Assembly: GCA_046482825.1 (NCBI GenBank)
Contig: JAWOEI010000084.1
Span: forward strand, 1-31,080
From: M55B167 sp046482825
GTDB lineage: Bacteria > Verrucomicrobiota > Kiritimatiellia > RFP12 > UBA1067
Direction: 5' to 3'
DNA: 31,080 bases
Position 1 is the stretch's first letter; each line of letters opens with the position of its first letter. The position numbers were made by a program, and so were the translations under genes. Positions 9,141-16,563 of the stretch are shown piece after piece. The notes under the pieces are model-generated. The model saw nothing but the letters and a program-made list of their open reading frames with translations. It searched no databases and was not told the DNA's origin.

Positions 9141-9319
9141 CTGTTGGATATAGAGCCGGGAAGAGCACATGAGTCTTCCAAAGAAAAAACCAAAAAACCT
9201 TGGCGTAATACAAAATTATTCTTTATGCACAATATGCTTTATGTCAGAATAAAAAACTTTGAATCATCATTCAGTGAGGCAGTTGCTGAGTAAAAAACGA
9301 AACTAGGGAGGTTGGATAG

Positions 9320-10444
9320 ATGCGGAGTGTTTTAATTTTAAATTTGTGCCTGTTGCTTTTCGCTATGAATCTGCGGGGCGTGATTACTCCCAACGGGTTT
9401 TCCGGGAAAACCGATAGCGACCGTATTGAAGCGGCCATAGCCGAGGCGGTCAGAACTGGGGAGCGCTCAATAGAAATTCCGCGTATAAATTCCGGGCGGG
9501 AAAAACCGCTGTGGATGATCGACCGGGCCATTCTGCTGCCGTCGGACTTCACTCTGATACTGCGTGCCTGTACAGTGCGTCTGGCCCCGGGGACTCAGGA
9601 TAATATTATAAGGAACGCCGGTACAGTTGAAAACCCGATGAAGGGCAACCGCAATATTCATATTCTCGGTGTAGGCAACCCTGTGTTGAGCGGCGGCTTA
9701 AAACCTCATTTTGATCCACCGGGAGATAAAAGCGGCTGGCGGACAATAGGGATACTGCTCTATAATGTGCAGTGCTTTTCCATAGACGGCGTAACACTGG
9801 AGGAAACCCAGGCGTGGGGAATTTCCGTCGAGAACGGCTGCTGCGATGGACGTATCTCAAATATCGCTTTCAGAGACAGCAATAAGATGCCGAATCAGGA
9901 CGGCGTGGATGTCCGTAAAGGCTGTCATGACATTATCATAGAGAATATCACCGGAGCAGTCGGTGATGACGCGGTGGCATTGACAGGCCTGCGAAATGAT
10001 AAAGCCAGCAGAAATCCCGGTACTCGGGGCATGCAGATCGGCGGCAAATATCCGCGGGATAATGATGATATCTATAACATCATTATCCGTAATGTTCAGA
10101 CAAAGTGTACGGGAGGCCATGGCATTGTGCGTCTGCTGAATCATGACGGTGTCAGGATGTACAATATCATCATTCGTGACGTCATCGATACCTCTTCTGA
10201 AGGTGAACCGCGTGTTTATGCTGCCATCCGTATAGGCGATACAAACTACTCAGCCATGAGAAAATCTCAGATGGGTGAAATGTTCAATATCACAGTTGAT
10301 ACTGTGATGACGCGCGGAAAAGCGGCTGTCTGGATCAAAGGACCGTTGAAAGATTCAGTGATTCGTAATATCCGGGGCTTTGGCGGTTGTACGAATCTGG
10401 TGCAGAAAAAAGCACCGGTTGATAATGTGATAATTGAAGATTGA
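9320..10444 (+). CDS. Secreted GH28-like right-handed beta-helix (polygalacturonase-like) protein
   Basis: The 374-residue protein begins with a signal peptide (MRSVLILNLCLLLFAMNLRG) after a GGGAGG ribosome site. It then has an NGFSGKTDSDRIEAAIAEA start typical of pectin-active beta-helix enzymes, where small molecules are scanned along a right-handed coil. GH28 motifs are present in order: NQDGVD (192-197, for NTD), GDD (215-217) and GGHG (265-268). The final RxK motif of polygalacturonases is not evident, so it may act on a decorated uronic-acid or rhamnose-containing glycan, or be a divergent member. Repeated NIIIRNV phrases mark beta-helix coils. It lies downstream of GH36 and is followed by a strong hairpin. 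Confidence 0.85.
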   Translation: MRSVLILNLCLLLFAMNLRGVITPNGFSGKTDSDRIEAAIAEAVRTGERSIEIPRINSGREKPLWMIDRAILLPSDFTLILRACTVRLAPGTQDNIIRNAGTVENPMKGNRNIHILGVGNPVLSGGLKPHFDPPGDKSGWRTIGILLYNVQCFSIDGVTLEETQAWGISVENGCCDGRISNIAFRDSNKMPNQDGVDVRKGCHDIIIENITGAVGDDAVALTGLRNDKASRNPGTRGMQIGGKYPRDNDDIYNIIIRNVQTKCTGGHGIVRLLNHDGVRMYNIIIRDVIDTSSEGEPRVYAAIRIGDTNYSAMRKSQMGEMFNITVDTVMTRGKAAVWIKGPLKDSVIRNIRGFGGCTNLVQKKAPVDNVIIED

Positions 10445-10530
10445 GTAAAACTCTGCGGTTCAGTTCAACCGTCTGAAGCAGCCCGGAAAACGGAATCATG
10501 CCCATACACTTATGCTGCTACATTCCGACA

Positions 10531-10590
10531 GGACACGCCTTCCCGTTTTGTGCGGGAGGCGTGTCCTTGAAACTTTCGTTTTTCTTTTTA
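10531..10590 (+). terminator. Rho-independent terminator after the GH28-like gene
   Basis: GGACACGCC(t)TCCCG pairs with CGGGAGGCGTGTCC around a short TTTTGTG loop (10531-10566). A T-rich stretch follows to about 10590. It lies 86 bp after the GH28-like stop and faces the small lipoprotein gene from the other side, so it may act in both directions. Confidence 0.8.
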
Positions 10591-10663
10591 GATCTGCATT
10601 ATACGCATATTGCAGGGCCAGCCTCCTGCGCAGAACGCAGAGTCACCCGTTCCGCATTATGAA

Positions 10664-10855
10664 TTATTCGCTCTCTTCAAATTTGGAGTAGAAGGGAATC
10701 ATCGGGTAGCCGTTGTCAATGGCATCAAAAGAAAACAGTCCGGTGGTGGTTTTTTTGCCGCCGTCAACCTGTGCTTTATGGGTTCCTACGCAGTAGCATC
10801 CGGAGAATAGCATGGCGGTAAAAATCATTGCGGTCAATGTGATTGCTTTTTTCAT
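10664..10855 (-). CDS. Small predicted lipoprotein
   Basis: A 63-residue protein with a basic start (MKK), a hydrophobic stretch and a lipobox LFSGC, with the modifiable cysteine at about residue 20. The mature peptide is only about 44 residues, with a VDGGKKTTTGLFSFDA segment and a PFYSKFEE acidic end. The sequence AGGA lies about 10 bases before the ATG, and a -10 element TATAAT lies 38 bases upstream. I do not recognise a family. Such small lipoproteins usually sit in the periplasmic face of a membrane, but no function can be assigned. Confidence 0.7.
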   Translation of the reverse strand: MKKAITLTAMIFTAMLFSGCYCVGTHKAQVDGGKKTTTGLFSFDAIDNGYPMIPFYSKFEESE

Positions 10856-11183
10856 TTTGCTTATATCCTTTCATGTTCTTTTATGTATCTGTATTATACA
10901 CCCGCAGTGTGCCGGATCTGCGGCTTTGACTGCCGAAGTAGCGGGATGAATATTACGAAATCTGTCGGTCCCCATTGTCTGATAAACAGCATCTGTTCGT
11001 CAAGAGTGTTCTGACAGCAGTGTTAATTCAGGATACGGGTTCGGCTGGGTATATTTACAGAGGAAAGGTTTATTATCCGCTGTGCTGCAAAAAAAAATTG
11101 CTTAATTGAAAAATTGCGCATTTTCGTATTTATGTATTTCTTTCCTCTTTACCCTTTATCTTTTACACTTTACACTTTCCATT
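10856..11183. other. Intergenic region upstream of the GT4 gene with pyrimidine-rich repeat
   Basis: The left part holds the lipoprotein promoter. The right part has a nine-base A run near 11090-11098, a GCGCATT...CGTATTTA segment at about 11117 resembling the dispersed GCG-rich repeats of this window, and a pyrimidine-rich stretch (about 11140-11182) built from variants of CTTTACA. No ribosome site is apparent before the GT4 start. Confidence 0.5.
10893..10898 (-). promoter_or_regulatory. -10 element for the small lipoprotein gene
   Basis: On the minus strand this is a perfect TATAAT, placed so that transcription would begin about 25-30 bases before the ATG at 10855. No good -35 hexamer is seen at 16-18 bases. 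Confidence 0.5.
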
Positions 11184-12293
11184 ATGCACATTGTTCAGAT
11201 ATTACCGGCATTGAACGAAGGCGGGGTTGAGCGCGGAACCGTTGAGCTCAACCGCGAATTTGTCAAACTCGGACACCGCAGCACGGTTATTTCAGCCGGT
11301 GGCAAGCTTGCCGGAGAGATTGACAGTGATGGCGGCGAACACATTACGCTGGATGTCAGGTCAAAAAATCCGCTGACCGCTCTGTGCCGGGCCAATGAAT
11401 TGAAAAAAGTTCTGGCACAGTTAAACCCTTCCGTTGTGCATTATCGCAGCCGTGTGCCCGGGTGGCTCTTTGTTATGGCGAATAAAAGTTTGAAGCTGCC
11501 TTTTGTATCTACGGTGCATGGTTTTAACAGCGTCAGTTTTTACAGTCGCGTTATGACCTTCGGCCAGCGTGTGATCTGTCCCGGAAGCGGGGTTGTGGAT
11601 TACATAAAAAAACACTACAAGGTTCCGGATGAGAAAATACGTCTGGTTTACCGAGGGATTGACCCGCATCTGTTTGATCATCATAGGCTGGATATGAATT
11701 TTATTGCGCAGTTTGAGGAGCGCTATTCTTTGCGTGATGCTTTTGTTGTTCTGGGCGTAGGAAGGGTGACCCGGCTTAAAGGATATGATGTGCTCATCCG
11801 TGCTGTTGCCGAGGCAAAAAAAGAAATGCCTGATATCAAATGTATTATTGCAGGCAGTGTGAATAGCAGCCGCGCCGGATATGCAGAGTCTCTGAGGCAT
11901 CTTGTTGAGGAACTTGAGATAGAAGACCATGTGGTCTTTGCCGGGGGGCAGAAGCGCATTGCCGAAATATACACCTGTGCCGATGTTCTTATTTCCAGCA
12001 ATGAGTGTAAGCCCGAGGCGTTCGGTCGTACTATGGCCGAAGCACTCGCTATGGATTGTCCGGTGATTGCTTCCCGTTTCGGAGGTGCGCTTGATATTGT
12101 CAGGGAGGGGGAAGACGGTTTTCTCTATACCGCCGGAGATTATAAAGAACTGGCGGAGATTATGATAAAAATCCGCAGGACGGAATTCACCTCACTCCGT
12201 GAGGATGCCCTTGCCCGCTTCGGCCTTGATCAGATGGTCGGCAAAACCCTCGCGGTGTATGAAGAAGTTTTGAGTCAGTGCGCCAATGCGTAA
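11184..12293 (+). CDS. GT4 family glycosyltransferase
   Basis: This is a two-Rossmann-domain GT-B retaining glycosyltransferase of about 369 residues. It opens with MHIVQILPALNEGGVERGTVEL, the usual N-terminal strand and glycine loop of GT4. Further on are STVHGFN, VLGVGRVTRLKGYDVLIRA and the donor-binding E-x7-E motif in PEAFGRTMAEAL. Such enzymes add sugars to lipid-linked or LPS-core acceptors on the cytosolic face of the inner membrane. The frame is open upstream to 11106, but that part is hydrophobic sequence read from the pyrimidine-rich repeat, so 11184 is preferred. The last residues (SQCANA) are encoded inside an intergenic repeat arm. It stands alone, convergent with tonB. Together with kdsD nearby, a role in LPS or surface glycan assembly is plausible. 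Confidence 0.9.
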   Translation: MHIVQILPALNEGGVERGTVELNREFVKLGHRSTVISAGGKLAGEIDSDGGEHITLDVRSKNPLTALCRANELKKVLAQLNPSVVHYRSRVPGWLFVMANKSLKLPFVSTVHGFNSVSFYSRVMTFGQRVICPGSGVVDYIKKHYKVPDEKIRLVYRGIDPHLFDHHRLDMNFIAQFEERYSLRDAFVVLGVGRVTRLKGYDVLIRAVAEAKKEMPDIKCIIAGSVNSSRAGYAESLRHLVEELEIEDHVVFAGGQKRIAEIYTCADVLISSNECKPEAFGRTMAEALAMDCPVIASRFGGALDIVREGEDGFLYTAGDYKELAEIMIKIRRTEFTSLREDALARFGLDQMVGKTLAVYEEVLSQCANA

Positions 12294-12382
12294 GTGCGTA
12301 AATGTGCGAGAGTAATTAATGCATAGAGCATGGACCATAGGTGAGATACAGCAAAAAACCGCGCATTTACGCTTTCGCGCAT
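12278..12382. repeat. REPIN/MITE-like inverted repeat element between GT4 and tonB
   Basis: The left arm (about 12278-12310) reads as repeated GCGTAA-type units and the right arm (12361-12382) contains GCGCATTTACGC. The reverse complement of the right arm matches the left arm around GCGTAAATG(C/T)GC. The arms enclose about 50 bases. The element lies at the convergent 3' ends of two genes, where a folded transcript could end transcription from both sides. A related element is at 14596-14687. Confidence 0.6.
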
Positions 12383-12388
12383 TTCTTC

Positions 12389-13204
12389 TCACTTCAGCTT
12401 GAAGATAATCGTCAGTCGAGCCTGTGATTCGACTTTTTTGCCCTTATGTTTTCCCGGAGTAAAACGGGCTTTACGCACAGCCTTTTTTGCGGCGTTGTCC
12501 AGTGTCTTGTGTCCGCTGCTACTGACAATCTTTACACTGCGGGTTTGTCCGGATGGAGTAATCAGAACATCTAGTATCACTTTTCCCTCTTCGCCACGGC
12601 GTCGTGCACCGGAAGGATAACAGGGTTTTATGTTACGGCGGGGTTTCGGGGGGCTGTCAATACGTGCTGCAGCGGCACCGCTTTCAGGTGTTGCTGATGG
12701 CGGGGTTTTCTGTTGTAACGGTTTGGAATATGTGCTTTTATCCGGCTGGTCCGCTTCAGTTTTTTCAACCCTGACCGCCTCCAAAGGTGCTGGATCAGGT
12801 CTGGGTGATTCAATCCGCAGCGGCTCCGGTATGCGGGGCTTCATATCCTGTTTTTCCTGCCTGGTTTCCAGTAGAGGCGTGGCTTCCGGTTCCGGAATGA
12901 TGATCGGTTTGAACTCGGGTTCGCGATGCGTAATTTCAGGTGGCGGCTGCTTCGGATCAGGGGTTTTGTCCGGGACCGGTTCGGGTTCAGGCCTGGCTGG
13001 TTCGGGTTCCTGCGGAGGAGTCGGCGGAGGCGATGGCTGTGTCTCCTTCGCTGAGTCGCTGATGTTCAGCTCAACTGCGGAAATCTCCAGTTCCGCCATG
13101 GTGGTCTCGTCATGCTGATCAGTCAGATTGGCGACAACCAGTATTCCCGCTGAGTGAATCAGGAGTGTTAAGAGAAAAAACAGACTGTGGTTTGATGTGA
13201 ACAT
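12389..13204 (-). CDS. tonB: TonB-family energy transducer
   Basis: The 271-residue protein has one N-terminal membrane anchor (about residues 8-26). A long proline- and acid-rich periplasmic linker (about 55-190, with PEPEP and PPP repeats) follows. The C-terminal TonB domain (about 195-271) starts at YPSGARRRGEEGKVILDVLITPSG and ends with the usual AARKAxxxxRFTPGKHKGKKV pattern and a strand. It couples the inner-membrane proton gradient to outer-membrane receptors for glycans, siderophores or vitamins. It lies downstream of exbB and exbD, but a 218-bp gap with its own promoter candidate separates it from exbD. No TonB-dependent receptor is in the window. Confidence 0.92.
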   Translation of the reverse strand: MFTSNHSLFFLLTLLIHSAGILVVANLTDQHDETTMAELEISAVELNISDSAKETQPSPPPTPPQEPEPARPEPEPVPDKTPDPKQPPPEITHREPEFKPIIIPEPEATPLLETRQEKQDMKPRIPEPLRIESPRPDPAPLEAVRVEKTEADQPDKSTYSKPLQQKTPPSATPESGAAAARIDSPPKPRRNIKPCYPSGARRRGEEGKVILDVLITPSGQTRSVKIVSSSGHKTLDNAAKKAVRKARFTPGKHKGKKVESQARLTIIFKLK

Positions 13205-13280
13205 TGTCAGCGATAAAGATTCGGTTATGCTGCGAAATATTTGTAAGTTGCGAGTTGTAAATTGTGTGGTGACGAATGAC

Positions 13281-13308
13281 TTAATAACTCAGCAAATTTA
13301 ATTTTCAA
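13281..13308 (-). promoter_or_regulatory. Promoter candidate for tonB
   Basis: On the minus strand TTGAAA is followed after 16 bases by TATTAA, about 77 bases before the tonB ATG. The remainder of the 13205-13422 gap includes a degenerate TTACAACT-type repeat near 13240-13265. Confidence 0.45.
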
Positions 13309-13422
13309 AAAGGAAATTGTTCGCTGTGCGGGTAACTGTCAGCGAAGCAATATAACTTATCACTGAACGGTTACAATTTATAAACGCGCAAAGCGGGTTT
13401 ATGTAAACCAGCTCCGCTGTTT

Positions 13423-13818
13423 TTACTCTTCCACCTGAAAAGAAACTTTTTCAACACCGCCGGCTTTCAGCAGTCCCAGCAGCCTGATACCCATGCCTAT
13501 CTCAGCAGTTTTATCCGCTTTTATCAAAACTGGAGTCTGATTTTTTTTCCAGTTGCTGATCGTCTGTTCGGCAATCAGGCCTATGTCCATTTCCATTTTG
13601 TTGAGATACAGCTTGTTATCCTTTGTCAGGGTAATGGTGCATATCTCGCCTACCTGAACCTCGCCTTCTGCCGCGGGAAGATCTACTTTGAGACCTTTAT
13701 GAACCGACATGGAGAAAATGGAATAGATGAAAAATACCAGAATAAGGAACATTACATCTATCAGCGGCAGCATTTCTATGCGGGCCTTCCGGTTTTCATA
13801 TCCTGAGATCAGTTTCAT
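13423..13818 (-). CDS. exbD: ExbD/TolR biopolymer transport protein
   Basis: The 131-residue protein has a short cytoplasmic start, one transmembrane helix (about 17-38, MLPLIDVMFLILVFFIYSIF) and a periplasmic domain. D21 in the helix is the conserved protonatable aspartate of the ExbD/TolR family, needed to convert proton flow into movement of TonB. The periplasmic part has the family phrases VDLPAAEGE and PVLIKADKTAEIG. It sits 11 bp after exbB and forms the motor complex with it. TolR is the alternative; proximity to a TonB gene favours ExbD. Confidence 0.92.
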   Translation of the reverse strand: MKLISGYENRKARIEMLPLIDVMFLILVFFIYSIFSMSVHKGLKVDLPAAEGEVQVGEICTITLTKDNKLYLNKMEMDIGLIAEQTISNWKKNQTPVLIKADKTAEIGMGIRLLGLLKAGGVEKVSFQVEE

Positions 13819-13829
13819 TTATTAAGGGT

Positions 13830-14552
13830 TCAGGGAGCTGGAGGGTTCCTGGATTTATCTGCATTATTTCCAGATGAAAGTTTGCCCGCGTTAAATGCTA
13901 CCTCAAACTTGTGCATTATCTGTTCCAGTTCGGTGGCGCAGCGGGTCAGCTGAGATGTCAGATAATTGAAGGGGAAAAGACATATGATTGCTACAACCAG
14001 ACCGGTGGCTGTGGTTATCAAGGCCTCGCCTATCCCCGCAGTCGCCGCCGTGGGATTGCTCAGTCCTGCGGTATTCAGCATGTTGAATGTGCCGATAATG
14101 CCGGTAACAGTCCCGAGTATGCCCAGCATAGGTGAAACTGTAATCACGGTGTCGAGTACTGAAAAACCGCGTTTAAGTTTATTCAGTTCCCGCTGTGACG
14201 CAGCCTGCAGGGTGTCGCTGAATCCTGTTTCGCGGTTCTGTAAAGCATCGGAAATAATGTGTGCAACAGGAGATTCAATTTCGGCTGCGTCTTCGTAAGC
14301 TTTGTCAAAACGACCCTCTTTGATGGTTCCCGCTAGTTCAAAGATGCGCTTCTGAAAAAAGAGATTTGTGGTATTGTATTTCCAGAAGGTGAACAGGCGT
14401 TCGAGCGCCACGGTCATACCGATCAGAGAGCAGATCAGAATGGGCCACATAACCGGGCCGCCCCGGACAAGTAGGTCAAATGCCTTTGTGAAAAGTCCGG
14501 GCGGCTCCTCGGATGCCGCCTGGGCAATGAATATATTCAATATTTCAAACAT
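13830..14552 (-). CDS. exbB: ExbB/TolQ/MotA proton channel
   Basis: This is the inner-membrane proton channel that drives TonB. From the ATG at 14552 (MFEILNIFIAQAAS) it has 240 residues, the normal length. There are three membrane helices: GPVMWPILICSLIGMTVALERLF, then VLDTVITVSPMLGILGTVTGIIGTFN, then GIGEALITTATGLVVAIICLFPFNYL. The TVSPMLGILGTVTG and EALITTATGL signatures are intact. The open frame extends upstream to 14687, but that part is read through the intergenic repeat at 14596-14687 and has no family resemblance. It follows kdsD and precedes exbD. Confidence 0.92.
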   Translation of the reverse strand: MFEILNIFIAQAASEEPPGLFTKAFDLLVRGGPVMWPILICSLIGMTVALERLFTFWKYNTTNLFFQKRIFELAGTIKEGRFDKAYEDAAEIESPVAHIISDALQNRETGFSDTLQAASQRELNKLKRGFSVLDTVITVSPMLGILGTVTGIIGTFNMLNTAGLSNPTAATAGIGEALITTATGLVVAIICLFPFNYLTSQLTRCATELEQIMHKFEVAFNAGKLSSGNNADKSRNPPAP

Positions 14553-14595
14553 AGTTGTATAAACGGCCTGAACGGTTGAAAGGTTCAACCAACCA

Positions 14596-14687
14596 GTGCT
14601 CGAATGCGCGAAATAAAGAACCTCTGCGTTCTCCGCATCTCTGCGGGGTATCCATGCGCAACAAAGATAACTTGCGCATTCGCGCAC
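14596..14687. repeat. REPIN/MITE-like element between kdsD and exbB
   Basis: The arms GTGCTCGAATGCGCGAA (14596-14612) and CTTGCGCATTCGCGCAC (14671-14687) are inverted with 14 of 17 matches. The 58-base interior contains CTCTGCG repeats (CTCTGCGTTCTCCGCAT, CTCTGCGG). It abuts the 3' end of kdsD and creates a spurious N-terminal extension in the exbB frame. It is related to 12278-12382. Confidence 0.65.
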
Positions 14688-14690
14688 TTA

Positions 14691-15671
14691 TCACATAACC
14701 TTCATCTTCGGCAGATCCTGAATATCCACACAGCCGACTATTTTGTTATCTTCGCTGACAACAGGCAAGTCATCAATACGGTACTTTTCAAAAATACGCA
14801 GTACATCCACGGCAAAAGCATTTTGATATACCGATACCGGTTCGGCTGTCATTACCGACTCGATCGGCGCACCCAGAATGTTCGGACTTTCGGAGAGATG
14901 GCGGCGCAGATCCCCGTCTGTAAAGATACCGCGCAGTCTGCTGTTTTCATCGCCTATCAGTGCAGCTCCACTTTTGGCCGAAGTCATTGCCATGACAGCA
15001 TCCTGTACGGTTGATTCTGTTGTCAGTAAGGCGATCTTGCTGCCGCTGCGCATGATGTCGCTTACCCGGAGAACCAGGGCGCGTCCTATGGCCCCTGCCG
15101 GGTGCAGTCTGGCGTAGTTTTCCTTTACAAAATGCCTCGCGTCTATAAGAACCATTGCCAGGGCATCTCCGACTGCCAGTGTGGCCGTAGTGCTGGTTGT
15201 AGGAGCCATGCCGAAGGGACACGCCTCCCGGTTGATGATAACCGGAATCAGTGCATCGCTCATGGATGAAAGCGAGTTGTCTGTGCCGCCGACCATGCCG
15301 ATCACCTTGACTCCCAGTCGTTTGACCGCAGGAATCAGCTTGATGATTTCGTCGGATTCACCGGAAAAGCTCAGTGCCAGAACAATGTCGTTGTCCGCTA
15401 TCATGCCGAGGTCGCCGTGCATGGCCTGAATGGGATTCATCACCACACTTGTTGATCCGGTGCTGGCAAGTGTTGCGGACAGTTTTTCAGCGATATGCAG
15501 ATTCTTGCCTACGCCGGATACTACAATTTTGCCGCCTGCGTCCAGTGCATCCGCAATCATATGAACCGATTTGATAAAATCATTGCTGATTGCTTCTCTG
15601 GCAATCTTGACACCCTCGATCTCAATATCCATTACCGCCTGGGCACGGTTTAACAGCGTTTCATCCGTCAT
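14691..15671 (-). CDS. kdsD: Arabinose-5-phosphate isomerase (KdsD/KpsF/GutQ)
   Basis: The enzyme interconverts ribulose 5-phosphate and arabinose 5-phosphate, the first committed step to Kdo of lipopolysaccharide. The 326 residues carry a sugar-isomerase (SIS) domain at about 40-180, with VVSGVGKNLHIAEKLSATLASTGS, the family phrase NPIQAMHGDLGMI and LSFSGESDEI. Two CBS domains follow at about 205-325 (ALIGDENSRLRGIFTDGDLRR and DDLPVVSEDNKIVGCVDIQDL). An AAGGAAGG ribosome site lies 6 bases before the ATG. It heads a minus-strand cluster with exbB, exbD and tonB. Its presence implies a Kdo-containing outer membrane. Confidence 0.95.
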   Translation of the reverse strand: MTDETLLNRAQAVMDIEIEGVKIAREAISNDFIKSVHMIADALDAGGKIVVSGVGKNLHIAEKLSATLASTGSTSVVMNPIQAMHGDLGMIADNDIVLALSFSGESDEIIKLIPAVKRLGVKVIGMVGGTDNSLSSMSDALIPVIINREACPFGMAPTTSTTATLAVGDALAMVLIDARHFVKENYARLHPAGAIGRALVLRVSDIMRSGSKIALLTTESTVQDAVMAMTSAKSGAALIGDENSRLRGIFTDGDLRRHLSESPNILGAPIESVMTAEPVSVYQNAFAVDVLRIFEKYRIDDLPVVSEDNKIVGCVDIQDLPKMKVM

Positions 15672-15711
15672 CTGAACCTTCCTTGAATGATGTACTTAAC
15701 AAAGGTGTCAG

Positions 15712-15741
15712 ATTATAACACAATTGGAACAATACGAACAA
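15712..15741 (-). promoter_or_regulatory. Promoter for kdsD-exbBD
   Basis: On the minus strand an extended -10, TG-T-TATAAT (TATAAT at 15712-15717), is preceded by TTGTTC after 18 bases. Transcription would start about 35 bases before the kdsD ATG. Confidence 0.6.
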
Positions 15742-15770
15742 GTTCAGTAAAAGTGAATTTCAAGTGCGAT

Positions 15771-15865
15771 TTGACTCAAAATAAGACACCTCTCGGTCTC
15801 ATGATTTTGAGGCAACCAGTGCCCTTGTTTTGGTTTATCTTCGATGTGCATCTATTTTGAGACAA
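15771..15865. repeat. Three ATTTTGAGNCAA boxes in the kdsD/PNPOx divergent region
   Basis: The 12-mer ATTTTGAGNCAA occurs three times: minus strand at 15771-15782 (N=T), plus strand at 15804-15815 (N=G) and plus strand at 15854-15865 (N=A). The two plus-strand copies are exactly 50 bases apart. They lie between the kdsD promoter and the plus-strand -10 at 15908, as operator sites would. The rest of the 480-bp gap 15672-16151 holds these promoters and two very short possible leader peptides only. Confidence 0.5.
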
Positions 15866-15904
15866 CGCTTCTATTCCCGATATTCTCGCCATCAGCGAAT
15901 AATA

Positions 15905-15913
15905 TGCTATAAT
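15905..15913 (+). promoter_or_regulatory. Extended -10 promoter candidate, plus strand
   Basis: TG-C-TATAAT is a perfect extended -10 (TATAAT at 15908-15913); no -35 is evident at 15885-15890. It would give a leader of about 230 bases for the PNPOx-like gene. The leader contains two tiny frames, ATG at 15921 (14 codons) and ATG at 15962 (13 codons, preceded directly by GGAAGG). Confidence 0.5.
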
Positions 15914-16151
15914 ACGGGCGATGTTTATAATCGGTGAAGTTCATGCATGTACAAAGGAAGGATGAATAAACCGGACAGTATGTTTGTAATCAGAATTTTT
16001 TAATTGCATTAACCCTGCTTATGTTGTCTACTGTAATTTCACCGTATGTGTTTTGAAGCATATGAAATAATAAATCAGATTCGTAAATAAAATCATAGTT
16101 CTGCCGACAGAAGGAATATCGGAACAAAGTATCAATAAAAGGAAAAATGAT

Positions 16152-16529
16152 ATGTCAAAATTACCGGAAATAGTTAGTAAGGCGTGGGAAGAAAAGAAAG
16201 GACCCGTTATTTTCACTACTGTCGATGAAAATGCGGTTCCAAATTCCATTTATGCAACATGCGTAAGTAAATTTAATGAGGAAACCCTGGTTGTTGCGGA
16301 CAACTATTTTGATAAAACACGAAATAATATCCTTGCCGGAAGCAAAGGGTCGATTCTTTTTATCACAGAGGACAACAAGGCTTATCAGATCAAAGGAAGC
16401 ATTGAATATCTTAAGGAAGGTTCTGTTTTCGATGAGATGAAGAAATGGAATCCGGAAAAGCATCCCGGCCATGCGGCAGCCGCATTGAAAGTCGAGGCGG
16501 TTTATTCCGGTGCGGAAAAGCTTGCATAG
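16152..16529 (+). CDS. Pyridoxamine 5'-phosphate oxidase-like FMN-binding protein
   Basis: The 125-residue protein has the split-barrel flavin-binding fold pattern of short PNPOx-like proteins. It starts with a helix (MSKLPEIVSKAWEEKKGPVIFTTVDENAVPNSIYATCV), where the 'prevent substrate entry / compare names' strands of the barrel bind FMN phosphate. VVADNYFDKTRNNI and the closing AYQIKGSIEYLKEG strand follow. The family includes general flavin reductases and stress proteins; no substrate can be named. AAGGA lies before the ATG. It ends in TAG, 34 bp before a CoA-binding protein gene on the same strand. Confidence 0.8.
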   Translation: MSKLPEIVSKAWEEKKGPVIFTTVDENAVPNSIYATCVSKFNEETLVVADNYFDKTRNNILAGSKGSILFITEDNKAYQIKGSIEYLKEGSVFDEMKKWNPEKHPGHAAAALKVEAVYSGAEKLA

Positions 16530-16563
16530 TACGCTCGCGTATTTCAGTGGATCAGAAAACAAT

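Noticed and set aside
12630..13118. Long plus-strand frame rich in Gly and Ser, opposite tonB
   Set aside because: It is the antisense reading of the proline/glutamate-rich TonB linker; no ribosome site or family resemblance.
14553..14687. N-terminal extension of ExbB
   Set aside because: The sequence is read through the intergenic repeat and lacks resemblance to ExbB; the family-length start is at 14552.
14581..14700. tRNA or small structured RNA gene
   Set aside because: The hairpin arms are GCG repeats with no acceptor/T-arm pattern or CCA end; better explained as an inverted-repeat element.
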